A model generated the notes under the pieces. That model saw only the letters and a program-made list of their open reading frames with translations, was not told the origin of the DNA and searched no databases. Of a stretch of DNA of 64,000 bases, positions 28,237-36,756 are shown piece after piece. Each line of letters opens with the position of its first letter. The stretch's first letter is position 1. Position numbers and translations under genes: made by a program. This stretch comes from Pseudodesulfovibrio tunisiensis. GTDB taxonomy: Bacteria; Desulfobacterota; Desulfovibrionia; Desulfovibrionales; Desulfovibrionaceae. Location: contig NZ_CP094380.1 of NCBI RefSeq assembly GCF_022809775.1, positions 682,001 through 746,000 of the forward strand. The letters run 5' to 3'.

Positions 28237-29301
28237 TCAGGGCTTGCCTTGAACTTGAGTTTCTTTTTCTTCCTCATCAAAGGCATTGAGAATTTCGTGG
28301 TCAACATGAAGTTCGTGCAGATAGGTTTCTGTTGTCCGCAAGTTCATGTGCCCAAGAAACTGCTGAATCTGGCGGTGAGTTGCCTTGTGGGAGTCTGCAA
28401 AACGGGATGCTACGTGATGGCGGATGCAGTGGGCCGTGAACGGCTTTCTGAGGTTGGCCTTCTTGCAGAGACGTTTGAAAAGAAGTCGGATGAATTCAGT
28501 GTGCCGTGTGTACTTTTGGCCGTTTTGCGGATTGGTGAATACGTAAGGGCTTTGCGGATCACGTTTTTTCCAAGCATCACGCAGGACTTTTTCAAGTTCA
28601 GGATGCATGCCGAGCAATCGGGCTTCCCTGTTGCCGTCACGCCGTTTTGAGGTCCATAGGCGAATGACCTTGGCGTCAAAGTTTATATCTTCCCAAGTGA
28701 GATTCAGGATTTCGGAAAGGCGGGCTGCCGTGTAGTAGAGAGTGTCGAAGATGCGTCGTTCTTCTGGGTTGGCCGCCATTCTCACGGCAGCGATATCTTC
28801 GGCGGGTGGGACATAGCGAACGTATGCCTCTTCGGCATAGGGCTCAATTTGACGAGCCGGATTGGCAATCATGTGGCCACGCCGTATGGCCCAATTGAAA
28901 AGAGTGCCTATTTCCCGCAGGTCGCAGTTGGCTGCCTTCGAGCCTCGGACCTTTTTCTGGTCGCGGACATAGGCTGCGAGTATGTCACGATTGATTTCCT
29001 TGAGGGGAAGGCGAAAATTGAAATATTCCAGAACGCGTCTGAACGTGCTTCGCTTGTATATGAAGGTGTTCCGTTTGCGCCGATCGCGCACTTCATCAAG
29101 ATAGAGATCAGCCAGCTCTTCGAAGTCCATTGCGGTTCGGCTTGACCCGCTGAACTGCCACTGGTCCTCTTCTTTTGTCAGCCACTTCTTGGCGTCTTTT
29201 TTCGTCTTGAACCCCGACTTGAACGCCACGCGTTGACCCTTCACATACAGGATCGCTTGGTACCGAACGCCAGCTTTCGTCTTGTATTTGTTGACGGCCA
29301 T
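28237..29301 (-). CDS. int: phage integrase, tyrosine recombinase
   Basis: 354 residues: an Arm-binding-like N-terminus, a core-binding SAM-like domain (about 60-150) and the catalytic domain with Arg in TAARLSEI, the HxxR pair in HCIRHHVASRF, His/Lys contexts and the nucleophile Tyr in RTTETYLH. It should integrate and excise the prophage at the neighbouring tRNA-Ser. It is the last gene of the leftward operon and its start lies inside the overlapping Xis-like frame. Confidence 0.95.
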   Translation of the reverse strand: MAVNKYKTKAGVRYQAILYVKGQRVAFKSGFKTKKDAKKWLTKEEDQWQFSGSSRTAMDFEELADLYLDEVRDRRKRNTFIYKRSTFRRVLEYFNFRLPLKEINRDILAAYVRDQKKVRGSKAANCDLREIGTLFNWAIRRGHMIANPARQIEPYAEEAYVRYVPPAEDIAAVRMAANPEERRIFDTLYYTAARLSEILNLTWEDINFDAKVIRLWTSKRRDGNREARLLGMHPELEKVLRDAWKKRDPQSPYVFTNPQNGQKYTRHTEFIRLLFKRLCKKANLRKPFTAHCIRHHVASRFADSHKATHRQIQQFLGHMNLRTTETYLHELHVDHEILNAFDEEEKETQVQGKP

Positions 29302-29491
29302 AATTGATTCCGTGGTTTCTAATCAGGTACGCGCATACATCTTCGATGGAAAAGAGTACTCCTCTTGCGTCTTCCCCCTCGGAAGAGGGAATACGAATGT
29401 GGGGCAAAGATGTCCAGAATCTTTGCAGGGTACTCTTGCTTATGCTTATAGCCTCGGCGAGACCTTCCAAATCAACCAGAACTGGACTCAT
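29108..29491 (-). CDS. excisionase-like DNA-binding protein (overlaps int)
   Basis: 127 residues if read to its stop. The unique N-terminal part (VDLEGLAEAISISKSTLQRFWTSLPHIRIP and VLFSIEDVCAYLI) looks like a winged or MerR/HTH_17-type DNA-binding domain, the fold of many Xis proteins. A GAGAG site precedes the ATG. The last 65 codons overlap the start of int in another frame, a long overlap; the C-terminal part has no family character. Either the overlap is genuine and couples xis and int translation, or the frame was extended by mutation. Confidence 0.6.
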   Translation of the reverse strand: MSPVLVDLEGLAEAISISKSTLQRFWTSLPHIRIPSSEGEDARGVLFSIEDVCAYLIRNHGINYGRQQIQDESWRSVPSDPVCEGSTRGVQVGVQDEKRRQEVADKRRGPVAVQRVKPNRNGLRRAG

Positions 29492-29626
29492 TTCATAACT
29501 CTCTAGAGAAGCGAATGGAATCCTTTTACCTCGGGCTCTGCTTCAGTGGGCCTTGTGGTTTGTGAAAAGGAAAGGCCGGCCTTTTGGAATTCAGCCCGGC
29601 CCCTCCCTTTGGGCTGCATTTCAAAT

Positions 29627-30073
29627 TTACGCCGCCTTGTCCTCAGCCTGTTTTTCGGATGTTGCCGAAGTCGGGCAGACCTGAACATGAAGGCCCATGG
29701 CTTCGAGTCGGTGAATCAGGTCTTCTGCGTGGAGGTTGTCCAGCTCCTCACGTACTTCGGCCTCGATGCTCTGCCGCAGCTCCTTGACGTTGACGATGGT
29801 GCCGGGCTCGTTGTTCGGGGTACGGAACTTCATTTCCGAATCGCCGTTGAGAATCCAGGCCGGGTTGACGTTCGTCCTGCTGAGGATGGTCAGGAGCCAT
29901 TCGGAAGGGATGGAGCAGCGGCGTTTTGCATCCGATACGCTGGACTGGCGAACGCCGAGGAATTCCGCAAGCTGAACCTGCGTATTGGTGAGAGTGACGG
30001 TCTTGACCCGTTCCATGCGTTCGGCGAACAGGGCGCAATTCTCGATGGTTGTTTCATTCTTTCGTCTGGACAT
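29627..30073 (-). CDS. CI-type helix-turn-helix regulator without peptidase domain
   Basis: 148 residues. The first 90 match the phage CI repressor HTH family in pattern (LAEFLGVRQSSVSDAKRRCSIPSEWLLTILSRTNVNPAWILNG). No S24 LexA-like autoprotease domain follows; the rest is a short helical tail. An AAGGAGT ribosome site precedes the ATG. It lies between recT and the xis/int pair in the leftward operon, so it may control lysogeny genes or the excision switch rather than being the main repressor. Confidence 0.8.
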   Translation of the reverse strand: MSRRKNETTIENCALFAERMERVKTVTLTNTQVQLAEFLGVRQSSVSDAKRRCSIPSEWLLTILSRTNVNPAWILNGDSEMKFRTPNNEPGTIVNVKELRQSIEAEVREELDNLHAEDLIHRLEAMGLHVQVCPTSATSEKQAEDKAA

Positions 30074-30154
30074 GGGATGTACTCCTTGTAGTTCTTGGAA
30101 TGCGGGCGGGGATGGCCGTGAGCCAAGCCCGCCCGCTTGCAGGGTTGGGGAGGG

Positions 30155-31408
30155 TTATGCTGTCGGGAAAACGGTTGCCGGGTCTGCGCCGTTGGCGAGA
30201 TCGAAGTAGGCTTGCAGGAGCACGATGCGTTCCTTCTTGGCCCATTGACCGAAGGACTTGCCGACCTTGCGGTCCATGTCCGCATCCTGAACACCGAACG
30301 CCTTGAGCATTTTGGAGATGTGCGCCTTTCTTTCCGCAGCGTTCATGTCCAGATATTTCTGGGTATTGTCGCCAAAGACCTGCGCAAGGCTTTCTTCGGT
30401 GTCCTGAGTCGGTGCGTCTTCCGCATCGCTGAAAAAGTCCTCCTCCGGACTTCCGGGAGCCGCTTCGGGCTGCCGAGGCTGTTCCTCAGGTCCTTCCCGA
30501 TGCTGTTCGTCCTGCGGAGTGATCGGCGCAGCGTCGATGTAGTCCGGGGCGTTGACTTCCTTGGCGTGATCTTCGGCAAAGGCCTTTTGCAGCTCGACGG
30601 ACATGATGCCCCACTTGGAAATGATCTGGCGAAGCATGGTCTTGTACGCCATGCCGTCGAAGTCCTTGTACCAGAACGAGGAATACTCACGACGCCAGAG
30701 TTCACTTGCGGGGATTTCTCCGCTCTGAATCCGGCGGCAAACATCGAGTTTGAACGCTTGGCTATACCTGTCGGCATGGGCTTCCATCTTGGCCTTGGAC
30801 CAGTACATGGTCTTGCGAAAGCCGTTCAGATACTCGAACATGGCGTAGTAGCCGATGGTCGGAGCTGCCTCGCGTTTTGCCTCGTCCTGAATGAGCTCGA
30901 CTTCCAGCTCCTCGAAGAGCGGATCATAGCTCTTGAGTTCGCCTTCCTTGATGGCGAGGACATTCAGCTTGCGGTAGTACCCGGAGCGAATGGCCAACTG
31001 GATGTAGCCCTTGTATCCGATCTGGAAGGTGGCAATTTTGCAGCCGGGTTGCTTGTTGTATTCGCATTGGAAATTGCAGAATTTTTTGTCGTTCTTTTGC
31101 CGAGGATGCAGGCAGCGCTTCTTGTCCTTGAACGGGACCATGTAGAACTGGCCGAGTTGCACGGACGGGGAGAGGCCCAAACTCTCGCCAAGCATGGCGG
31201 CAGAGAAGATGGACATATGGTCGCATTTTGCCAATTCCGGGTTGTTGGTGACGGCCGAGACAATGGCTGTCACAAATCGCTGTCCGTCCTTCCCTCCCAT
31301 CATCTCGTTGATCCGTTTGCGAATGCCGTTGGACGTGATGAAAGCCGAGAATGTAACCGGGGCCTGCCCGCGCGGGGCAAGAGTGTTTTGAGGTCTGAGG
31401 TTGCTCAT
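30155..31408 (-). CDS. recT: phage RecT single-strand annealing recombinase
   Basis: 417 residues. The first 270 show the RecT core (SAAMLGESLGLSPS, GQFYMVPFKDKK, QIGYKGYIQLAIRSG, YYRKLNVLAIKEGEL), followed by a low-complexity acidic Glu/Pro region (about 305-350) and a conserved C-terminal helix set. It anneals ssDNA made by the YqaJ exonuclease encoded two genes upstream. Good AAGGAG ribosome site. Confidence 0.93.
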   Translation of the reverse strand: MSNLRPQNTLAPRGQAPVTFSAFITSNGIRKRINEMMGGKDGQRFVTAIVSAVTNNPELAKCDHMSIFSAAMLGESLGLSPSVQLGQFYMVPFKDKKRCLHPRQKNDKKFCNFQCEYNKQPGCKIATFQIGYKGYIQLAIRSGYYRKLNVLAIKEGELKSYDPLFEELEVELIQDEAKREAAPTIGYYAMFEYLNGFRKTMYWSKAKMEAHADRYSQAFKLDVCRRIQSGEIPASELWRREYSSFWYKDFDGMAYKTMLRQIISKWGIMSVELQKAFAEDHAKEVNAPDYIDAAPITPQDEQHREGPEEQPRQPEAAPGSPEEDFFSDAEDAPTQDTEESLAQVFGDNTQKYLDMNAAERKAHISKMLKAFGVQDADMDRKVGKSFGQWAKKERIVLLQAYFDLANGADPATVFPTA

Positions 31409-31423
31409 GAGTGATGCTCCTTT

Positions 31424-32341
31424 TTAAGCGGCACGTTCCTGCGGGACATGGCCGTAACGGATTCCGCGTGTGCGGAGAAAAGTCTTGAGGTCGGCAAGCT
31501 GTGCTGCGGTGCCCCAGACGCGGAAGTCGATCTGGTGGATCGGTTCCTCGACGGGCGAGGCTTCGGGCGCGGCCTGAACCGGGGAAGGCTGGCGCACCTC
31601 GGGCTTCGGCGCGGGCTGCGGTTCCGGCTGTGCCATCTTCTGCTCGGGAATGTTCCGAATGGCCTCGGCCCGTGCCTTGGCCGCGACTTCCTGCTGGCGG
31701 CGGTATTCCTCGCGCTTGGCCTTCTGCTCCAGCAGCTTCTTGTTCTCGGCCAGCGCATCCGCCATGGAAAAGGAATGCAGGTAGGCGCGGACGGCCTGAT
31801 CCTCGAATTCCGTGTGCAGGTCTTCGATGATCGCCAATTCGGATTCGACCTTTGAGAGGAACGCGGAGATTTCCTCCTCGATCCTGCTCATGGCAAAGGT
31901 GGCGTTGAGCCAGCGCGGATTGAACACGCGGTTCAGGGGAACGAGCGTCTTGACGTTGGATTCGGAGGCATTCCAGAACGCTTCGATCTCGGCACGTTTT
32001 TCGGCCTTCTTGCGCTCCTCGTATCCTTTCACCTGCTCATCGATGGCGAGCATGGGCTTGTCCACCAGAGCGACAAGTTCCTTGATTCTGACTTCAAAGG
32101 CATTGAACGGTTCCAGACAACGGCCCTTGATTTCCTTGCGCTTGTCATCCAGAGCCTTCTTGAACTTGTTCAGCGTGGCCCGGTCCTTTCTGGCCTCCTG
32201 AATGGTGTCGTCGGTGTAGGCGAGGCCCTGATACTTTTCGAGCTGTGCTTCGATTTCGGTTTTGAGTTCCTCGTGGTTGAACTCGATGGCCTTGATAAAG
32301 CCGTCTTCCTTCGGACTGAATATCTTCAATTCCATTGCCAT
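31424..32341 (-). CDS. DUF1351 phage protein
   Basis: 305 residues. The DUF1351 pattern (QLEKYQGLAYTDDTIQEARKDRATLNKFKKALDD KRKEIK-type coiled coil) covers about residues 25-160. The family is nearly always next to RecT/exonuclease genes, as here, but its function is unknown. The Ala/Glu/Pro-rich stretch near 215-275 is likely disordered. AGGAGG precedes the start. Confidence 0.85.
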   Translation of the reverse strand: MAMELKIFSPKEDGFIKAIEFNHEELKTEIEAQLEKYQGLAYTDDTIQEARKDRATLNKFKKALDDKRKEIKGRCLEPFNAFEVRIKELVALVDKPMLAIDEQVKGYEERKKAEKRAEIEAFWNASESNVKTLVPLNRVFNPRWLNATFAMSRIEEEISAFLSKVESELAIIEDLHTEFEDQAVRAYLHSFSMADALAENKKLLEQKAKREEYRRQQEVAAKARAEAIRNIPEQKMAQPEPQPAPKPEVRQPSPVQAAPEASPVEEPIHQIDFRVWGTAAQLADLKTFLRTRGIRYGHVPQERAA

Positions 32342-32353
32342 TTCCCCAACCTC

Positions 32354-32983
32354 CTACAGTTCAGGCAAAATCAGGTTTGGTCTGGTGTCGGTCTCGACCA
32401 TGCGCCAGAAGGCCAGTTCCTTTTCGAGCAGGTAGGCCAAGTCCTCTTCATGGTCGGCGCGTTCAAAGCGGTAGTGCTTTTCCGTAATCCAGAGCTCGCC
32501 CCATTCGCTGCGGAGCCGGGCTTTCAGGATCGCGAATTCGGCTCCGGTCACGAGCATGTAGTGCAGCAACTGGATGAAATAGTTTTGCGGAACCGCATTT
32601 TTCCATTGCTGGCGGTCGGCCCGGCTGTTCAGCGTCGTGGTCTTGATTTCCAGAATGCCGAGTCGTCCCGTCTGGTCCCGGAGCTGGCCATCCAGCGATG
32701 CTTGCAGCTGCGGGTACTTCGGGTGCTGGATGATGGAATTCTCTTCGTGTTCGACACGGAATTCCGGGAAATCCAGCTTGAACATTTCCCGCATGAGCGG
32801 TTCGCAGGCCACGCCGTAGCGGACGCATTCCCTGTCGGAAATGTCCTCGGCTTCGGCTCGGCCCGTCTTTTCTTCCCAGAGGGCCACGTTGCTTTTCCAT
32901 GGATTCAACCCGAGGACCGAGGCCGCATCACTGCCGCCGATTCCCTTTTTCCGGGCTTCCAGCCATTCCGCGCGAGAGGGCAT
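32354..32983 (-). CDS. YqaJ-family viral exonuclease
   Basis: 209 residues of the lambda-exonuclease-like PD-(D/E)XK superfamily. The family start RKKGIGGSDAASVLGLNPWKS, the acidic residue in QASLDGQLRDQTGRLGILEIKTT (D...ExK active site) and NYFIQLLHYMLVTGA are all visible. It resects dsDNA ends 5' to 3' for RecT. An AAGGGGA site precedes the ATG. Confidence 0.92.
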   Translation of the reverse strand: MPSRAEWLEARKKGIGGSDAASVLGLNPWKSNVALWEEKTGRAEAEDISDRECVRYGVACEPLMREMFKLDFPEFRVEHEENSIIQHPKYPQLQASLDGQLRDQTGRLGILEIKTTTLNSRADRQQWKNAVPQNYFIQLLHYMLVTGAEFAILKARLRSEWGELWITEKHYRFERADHEEDLAYLLEKELAFWRMVETDTRPNLILPEL

Positions 32984-32985
32984 TT

Positions 32986-33294
32986 CTATTCCCCTTTATT
33001 CGTAGCGCGGAAGCTGAGTATTTCGAGGATTCCAATAAGACCTTTTTGTTCAAGGATTTCTGTTGGAATTCCAGCTAATGCGTTGACGCAAGCAACAATG
33101 CGTCGTGCGTTTTCTTTGGTGATGCTTTCAGCAACAAGATTTCCTCCATAATATTGGCGCATGTCTTCATCGCATCGAAGCCCTTTGGTGGAATCCGTGA
33201 CGATTTCTCCATGTGTGCCTACTCGCCAAGGGGTAGGGGTAAAACTGGAAACCGAACTTTCAGGAAGAGCTGGTATAATTTGAGGATGAGCCAT
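32986..33294 (-). CDS. conserved phage hypothetical protein
   Basis: 102 residues. The pattern TPWRVGTHGEIVTDS ... NLVAESITKENARRIVACVNALAGIP is shared by a widespread phage family of unknown function. The start at 33294 is used because the longer upstream frame is a shadow of the next gene. It stops 2 nt before yqaJ begins, inside the leftward recombination operon. Confidence 0.8.
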   Translation of the reverse strand: MAHPQIIPALPESSVSSFTPTPWRVGTHGEIVTDSTKGLRCDEDMRQYYGGNLVAESITKENARRIVACVNALAGIPTEILEQKGLIGILEILSFRATNKGE

Positions 33295-33296
33295 GA

Positions 33297-33560
33297 TTAC
33301 CTCACCATTGTCAGGGCAAAGGCCGCGACAAGGCCGATGCTGGCCGCTATGATCATCAGCCACGAGGCCACGTCTCGGGTCTGACGTTTCGTCAGGCAGT
33401 CGAGGCAGTAGTCGCGTTCCACCATGCCGTTGCCCACGCAGTTTGTTTCCTCCACGTACACTTGCCCTTCGGGGATGACCTGCGAACATCGGGCGCAAAT
33501 GGCCTTGCCGTCCGAGGTCCGCCGCCTGCGGTCGATGGTCTGCATTGTTGTGGTCGTCAT
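33297..33560 (-). CDS. small zinc-ribbon membrane protein
   Basis: 87 residues with a four-cysteine zinc-ribbon pattern (CARC near 22 and CLDC near 53) followed by one C-terminal membrane segment (WLMIIAASIGLVAAFALTM). Function not recognised. GGAG ribosome site. Part of the leftward early operon. Confidence 0.75.
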   Translation of the reverse strand: MTTTTMQTIDRRRRTSDGKAICARCSQVIPEGQVYVEETNCVGNGMVERDYCLDCLTKRQTRDVASWLMIIAASIGLVAAFALTMVR

Positions 33561-33758
33561 GCGAATTCTCCGGTTCTACGGTTTGCAAATTTCTGCCGGG
33601 ATTTGGGCCTCCCGGCCCGGGCCGTTCAAAGGAGGTGTGTTCGCCTGTTTTTCCCGATGCCCTTGGCTACTTCACGGGGATGCGATCCGCTCCGCTTCGC
33701 CTTGGTGGACACAGGCCGTCCATGTCGGTTGACTCTCCGTATTCGTCCAAGATTTTTT
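33561..33758. other. short gap with no clear gene
   Basis: About 200 bp in the leftward operon. A minus-strand frame ending near 33675 (ILDEYGESTDMDGL) could encode a peptide of about 18-30 residues, but start and coding character are weak. No hairpin of note. Confidence 0.3.
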
Positions 33759-34046
33759 CTAGGCCGCGTTCTGACGAGGGTAGGGGCGGCGCACGAAACG
33801 GCGCATGACCTGATGCTCTCTCGTCATGTCTTCCGCCAGCTCCGTATCAACCTCGCGGTCGTATTCGTCATTGCCTTCGAAAAAGGGACAGTCCTTGCAC
33901 TCGTTGTCGGCCCTGACCTGCACGGAGAACGACATTCCTCGGTACTTCCAAGCCAGTTCATCTGCCATGGGGTCACACTTGCCGACACTGTCCTCCATGG
34001 GGATTTCCTCGAAATTCTCGCAGTAGCCGCACGTCTTGACGGGCAT
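33759..34046 (-). CDS. cysteine-rich phage protein, first gene of leftward operon
   Basis: 95 residues with Cys pairs CGYC (6, 9), KCD (about 24) and CKDC (about 49, 52), suggesting a zinc site. Acidic middle, basic C-terminus (RRFVRRPYPRQ). Not recognised. AAAGGAGGG ribosome site. It lies about 150 nt downstream of the predicted leftward start site, so the transcript has a long leader. Confidence 0.75.
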   Translation of the reverse strand: MPVKTCGYCENFEEIPMEDSVGKCDPMADELAWKYRGMSFSVQVRADNECKDCPFFEGNDEYDREVDTELAEDMTREHQVMRRFVRRPYPRQNAA

Positions 34047-34204
34047 GGTTCCCTCCTTTGCCTGTACGTTTCGCGCTTCCGGTCCTTTTCAATTCAGTCA
34101 GCCCTGTTTTCCCCGGTTCCCGGATTGCCAGCCGCAGCCAGCAGGGCGGTTGCACAGGTTTCCGGGCGGTTGCCGCGTGGGTCCCGTGCTGACCTCGTGA
34201 ATAT

Positions 34205-34233
34205 AAGATACCTAGTGGTAGAAAACTGGTCAA
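34205..34233 (-). promoter_or_regulatory. leftward early promoter (PL-like)
   Basis: On the minus strand, -35 TTGACC and -10 TATCTT with 17-bp spacing. The operator at 34209-34220 covers the end of the spacer and the first bases of the -10. The layout is nearly base-for-base that of the rightward promoter at 36774-36802. Confidence 0.8.
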
Positions 34234-34253
34234 CATAAAAATACCAATAGGTA
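34209..34253. promoter_or_regulatory. leftward operators (two TACC-N4-GGTA sites)
   Basis: TACCTAGTGGTA at 34209-34220 and TACCAATAGGTA at 34242-34253, 33 bp apart centre to centre, one on the -10 and one upstream of the -35. The same 12-mer palindrome occurs at the cro/repressor region. Confidence 0.75.
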
Positions 34254-34263
34254 TTAAATTGGG

Positions 34264-34291
34264 TAAAAAAAAGCCCGCTGGATTGGCGGGC
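34264..34291 (-). terminator. terminator after DUF5131 gene
   Basis: On the minus strand, GCCCGC and GCGGGC pair around a 7-nt loop and are followed by T8. It separates the TcmP/DUF5131 cargo from the leftward promoter just beyond. Confidence 0.88.
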
Positions 34292-34304
34292 CAAAAACTT
34301 TTTT

Positions 34305-35027
34305 CTAAGGGGCTATTGAAATTCTGGAAGGCGCTTCATCCCAAGTTGTTCCTTCTAAGAGTCTGCCTGCCTTTTTTTTATTTTTTCCACCCCACTGTTT
34401 AAAAAAGAAGGGAACCTTTTCTTCAATGCATTTATTTTTGATAGTTAAAACCCATTCTTCCTGCATTGGACGAGCCTTTGGGCCAGACTCACCACCAACA
34501 ATTACCCAATCTATCTTATCCAGATCTAGGTCGGGAAGAGGGCCTAACAGAGGTTCAAGAGAAAGAAATTTGACAGCGGATGGAACAGTAGCAAGGTTTT
34601 TGGCTCGATAACAGTAGTCGTTGTTTTCAATGCTGACGCCCATCCAAAGGTTTTTTGGCCATTCAAGTTGCTTCGCTACTTCACGAAGACGTTTAGAACG
34701 TTTTGTCAGGACTTGATAGGTGTGTTGAGGCGTGGATTGGATGACAAAAAATACTTTTTGGATGAAACTAATGGGTACGTCCTTGTGGAAAAGATCGCTC
34801 ATGGAGTTTACGAAAACCAAACGAGGCTGTTTCCATGTCGTTGGTATTCCGAGAGTTTGTGGATGTAGAGTAAGCTTGAAACCGTTTTGATAATTAGGCG
34901 AGTGCATGCTTTGCAGACGTTTCGCCATGGTCTCTGCGTAGCAATGCTCGCAACCCGGGCTAATTTTGGTACACCCTGTCAGCGGATTCCATGTAGCTTC
35001 AGTCCATTCGATTTTTGATTTAGCCAT
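34305..35027 (-). CDS. DUF5131 (phage Gp37/Gp68) three-cysteine protein
   Basis: 240 residues. The family-defining cysteines are in WNPLTGCTKISPGCEHCYAE (Cys 19, 26, 29), followed by LVFVNSMSDLFHKDVP, YQVLTKRSKRL, LWMGVSIEN, WVIVGGESGP and FFFKQWGGK. The cysteine cluster and fold resemble radical-SAM or SPL-like enzymes by analogy; the reaction is unknown. It is AT-rich compared with the phage genes around it and starts 10 nt after the tcmP stop, the usual partner. The pair is found in phages and mobile islands. Confidence 0.88.
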   Translation of the reverse strand: MAKSKIEWTEATWNPLTGCTKISPGCEHCYAETMAKRLQSMHSPNYQNGFKLTLHPQTLGIPTTWKQPRLVFVNSMSDLFHKDVPISFIQKVFFVIQSTPQHTYQVLTKRSKRLREVAKQLEWPKNLWMGVSIENNDYCYRAKNLATVPSAVKFLSLEPLLGPLPDLDLDKIDWVIVGGESGPKARPMQEEWVLTIKNKCIEEKVPFFFKQWGGKNKKKAGRLLEGTTWDEAPSRISIAP

Positions 35028-35036
35028 AGCTGAATT

Positions 35037-36102
35037 TTAACGAGATCGAACCAAGTTCGCAACCTTATGTTTTTTGTAAATGGTTTCGTAAGAAAGGGAA
35101 GGCCTTTTTAATAACACTCTCTCTTTGACCAAAGAAGAAAGGACTTCTTTTGATTTTTTTGCTGAAATTCCAGCCCGAAGAGCATGGAGAAAAACATCTT
35201 TATTGGTTTTTAAGGTGCCATTTTGAATTAGCCTTTTTAATTCGTCATGGTAGAGGGTCAGCTTGGTTGGAGGGAGAAGGGAAGGTTGGGTGCACAAAGC
35301 TTGTGGGTTATCTACAGAGTAATTCGCTTCACCTGCAAATTGGTCAATATCCCAGCAAGTTCGAAGGAATTTATCCGCACCGCGTGGGTGACCGGTACCC
35401 AAAAATTAAACCGTAAATATTTGTTCCCTTCTTGATCGAGAAGGGGAGAATAAAATATTCCGGGTTATTGGCAAGCTGTCTGTATGCTTCGGTCAACTCT
35501 CGGTGGCAATCCTTCAATGCTCCAAAATTGGCTTGAGGAATGGATTTGAAACATTCTTCCTTAAGAAATCTTCGAGCTGTAGAGGAGCTCATGAATGCAA
35601 GCCAGTCTGTTCGAGGAGAATTTACCAAATCAAAAAAAATATCGCATGAGAGTTCCTTCACACCGAATTGATCTATGAAGAAAAAAGCCGCGATGCTAGG
35701 GTCTTTTCTGGAATGTCGCGATTTTTCGAAAAGGTCGCGAAAGTTCATGTGGGTAATGCGAACGTCTATGTATTTTTTTGCGTTTTCGATTTCGGGGTTG
35801 GTTTGTAGCTGCTCCAGTTCCTTGAGCTTTGAGTCACTAAAAAAGAGCCGAATTGGTGGTCTTGCAGAACTGCTGTATTTTCGTGCGTATCTGACTGCTT
35901 CACGAAGTACGATAAGCGGACTTCCCTTGTCGCCTTTTTCAGTTGTCCCTGGCCCACAGAAAGGGTCAAACATTTGGATTTCTTTTATCCTATTCGTGTG
36001 GATAAACGTTGGAATCCATGCCCTTACGTATTTTTCTAGTAGGGTTAATTTGGTGTGTGTCCCTTCATCGAAGCTGTCTTGGAAAAAATGAGAATTATGC
36101 AT
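35037..36102 (-). pseudogene. tcmP: three-Cys-motif partner TcmP, frameshifted
   Basis: Two overlapping frames make one TcmP protein of about 354 residues. The first (from 36102) carries the DPFCGPGT motif, resembling a SAM-binding loop, near residue 45 and FFIDQFGVKEL near 145, and runs out of frame after NIYGLIFG near 35395. The second resumes at TGHPRGADKFLRTCW and ends at 35037 with a helix-turn-helix-like tail. Removing one G from TTTTTGGG joins them exactly. TcmP proteins pair with three-Cys-motif (DUF5131) proteins; function unknown. AT-rich, consistent with recent acquisition. Confidence 0.82.
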
Positions 36103-36324
36103 GGTTGGAAGGTCTTTTTGAGAAATGAATATGGTTATGGTTGTCGCGATACGTTTTGTCTATCTTTGTCCTCAAAAAAAGCTGGTGAGTTGCTGCTCAA
36201 ATTGAGTTCTTTTACAAAATTTTACTCTTTGTGAGACGTTTGGTGTGGATAATTCGAAGTCTTGGCTGCCTATAATCTCTAATTTTTTTCTGCCGATAAT
36301 GAGACTTGCCTCCTCGTAAAACCT
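36103..36324. other. AT-rich promoter region of the TcmP cargo
   Basis: About 220 bp between tcmP and the repressor gene, both on the minus strand. Strongly AT-rich; should carry the cargo promoter. A frame in phase with the repressor continues past its stop for about 50 codons without a start codon; I do not call it a gene. Confidence 0.4.
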
Positions 36325-36756
36325 TTAACTGGCACGCCTTCTTTCTTCAGTCTCAGCTGGCTCGGTCTTTTTTTGAAAAAGCGTAGCCAGTTCGGCCGCC
36401 ACCGCGTCATGGATCGCGGCATCGGATAGATTCAGCTTTCGCATTCCCGCAATGATTTCATCAAGGCGTTGGGCTTCCGGCGTGAGGACCTCCGGGCAGT
36501 CCATTTCCTCCCCGGGCATAACGATCTTTGCCCCGACTGATTCAAGAACAGCAAGCAAGTTCCTACCAGATGGTTCCCTTTTCTGCTTGGGGTCATCCGA
36601 GAACCAACGAGTGATCGTGTTGGGGGGAGTGTCGATCTGTTTGCTGATACGAGACTTTTCCCCACGCGGTTCAAGCACAACCTTGAGAGCGTCCATGATT
36701 TCTTCATAAAGTGACATACCAGATGGTATGCACTTTTTGGTATGGGCTGTCATCAT
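36325..36756 (-). CDS. prophage repressor with N-terminal HTH
   Basis: About 143 residues with a helix-turn-helix (RGEKSRISKQIDTPPNTITRWFSDD) and a C-terminal helical region, no peptidase domain. It is divergent from a Cro-like gene, the classic lysogeny switch layout. The start at 36756 has GGAGGA 10 nt upstream; ATGs at 36774 and 36717 are alternatives, the last one overlapping an operator. It is the best candidate to bind TACC-N4-GGTA at both early promoters. Without an autoprotease domain, induction must use another route, possibly the antirepressor at 43844-44623. Confidence 0.8.
   Translation of the reverse strand: MMTAHTKKCIPSGMSLYEEIMDALKVVLEPRGEKSRISKQIDTPPNTITRWFSDDPKQKREPSGRNLLAVLESVGAKIVMPGEEMDCPEVLTPEAQRLDEIIAGMRKLNLSDAAIHDAVAAELATLFQKKTEPAETEERRRAS

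Noticed and set aside
29503..29688. 61-codon minus-strand frame between the CI-like and Xis-like genes
   Set aside because: Overlaps the CI-like gene, no ribosome site, low-complexity Arg/Lys/Pro composition.
35385..35405. Programmed frameshift in tcmP
   Set aside because: The needed shift is +1 (or -2) and no known slippery heptamer or stimulator fits; a one-base error is simpler.
36175..36324. Continuation of the repressor frame past its stop, with a strong AGGAGG nearby and an ATT triplet
   Set aside because: No standard start codon; the protein-like look can come from AT-rich DNA. A gene remnant is possible but not supported.
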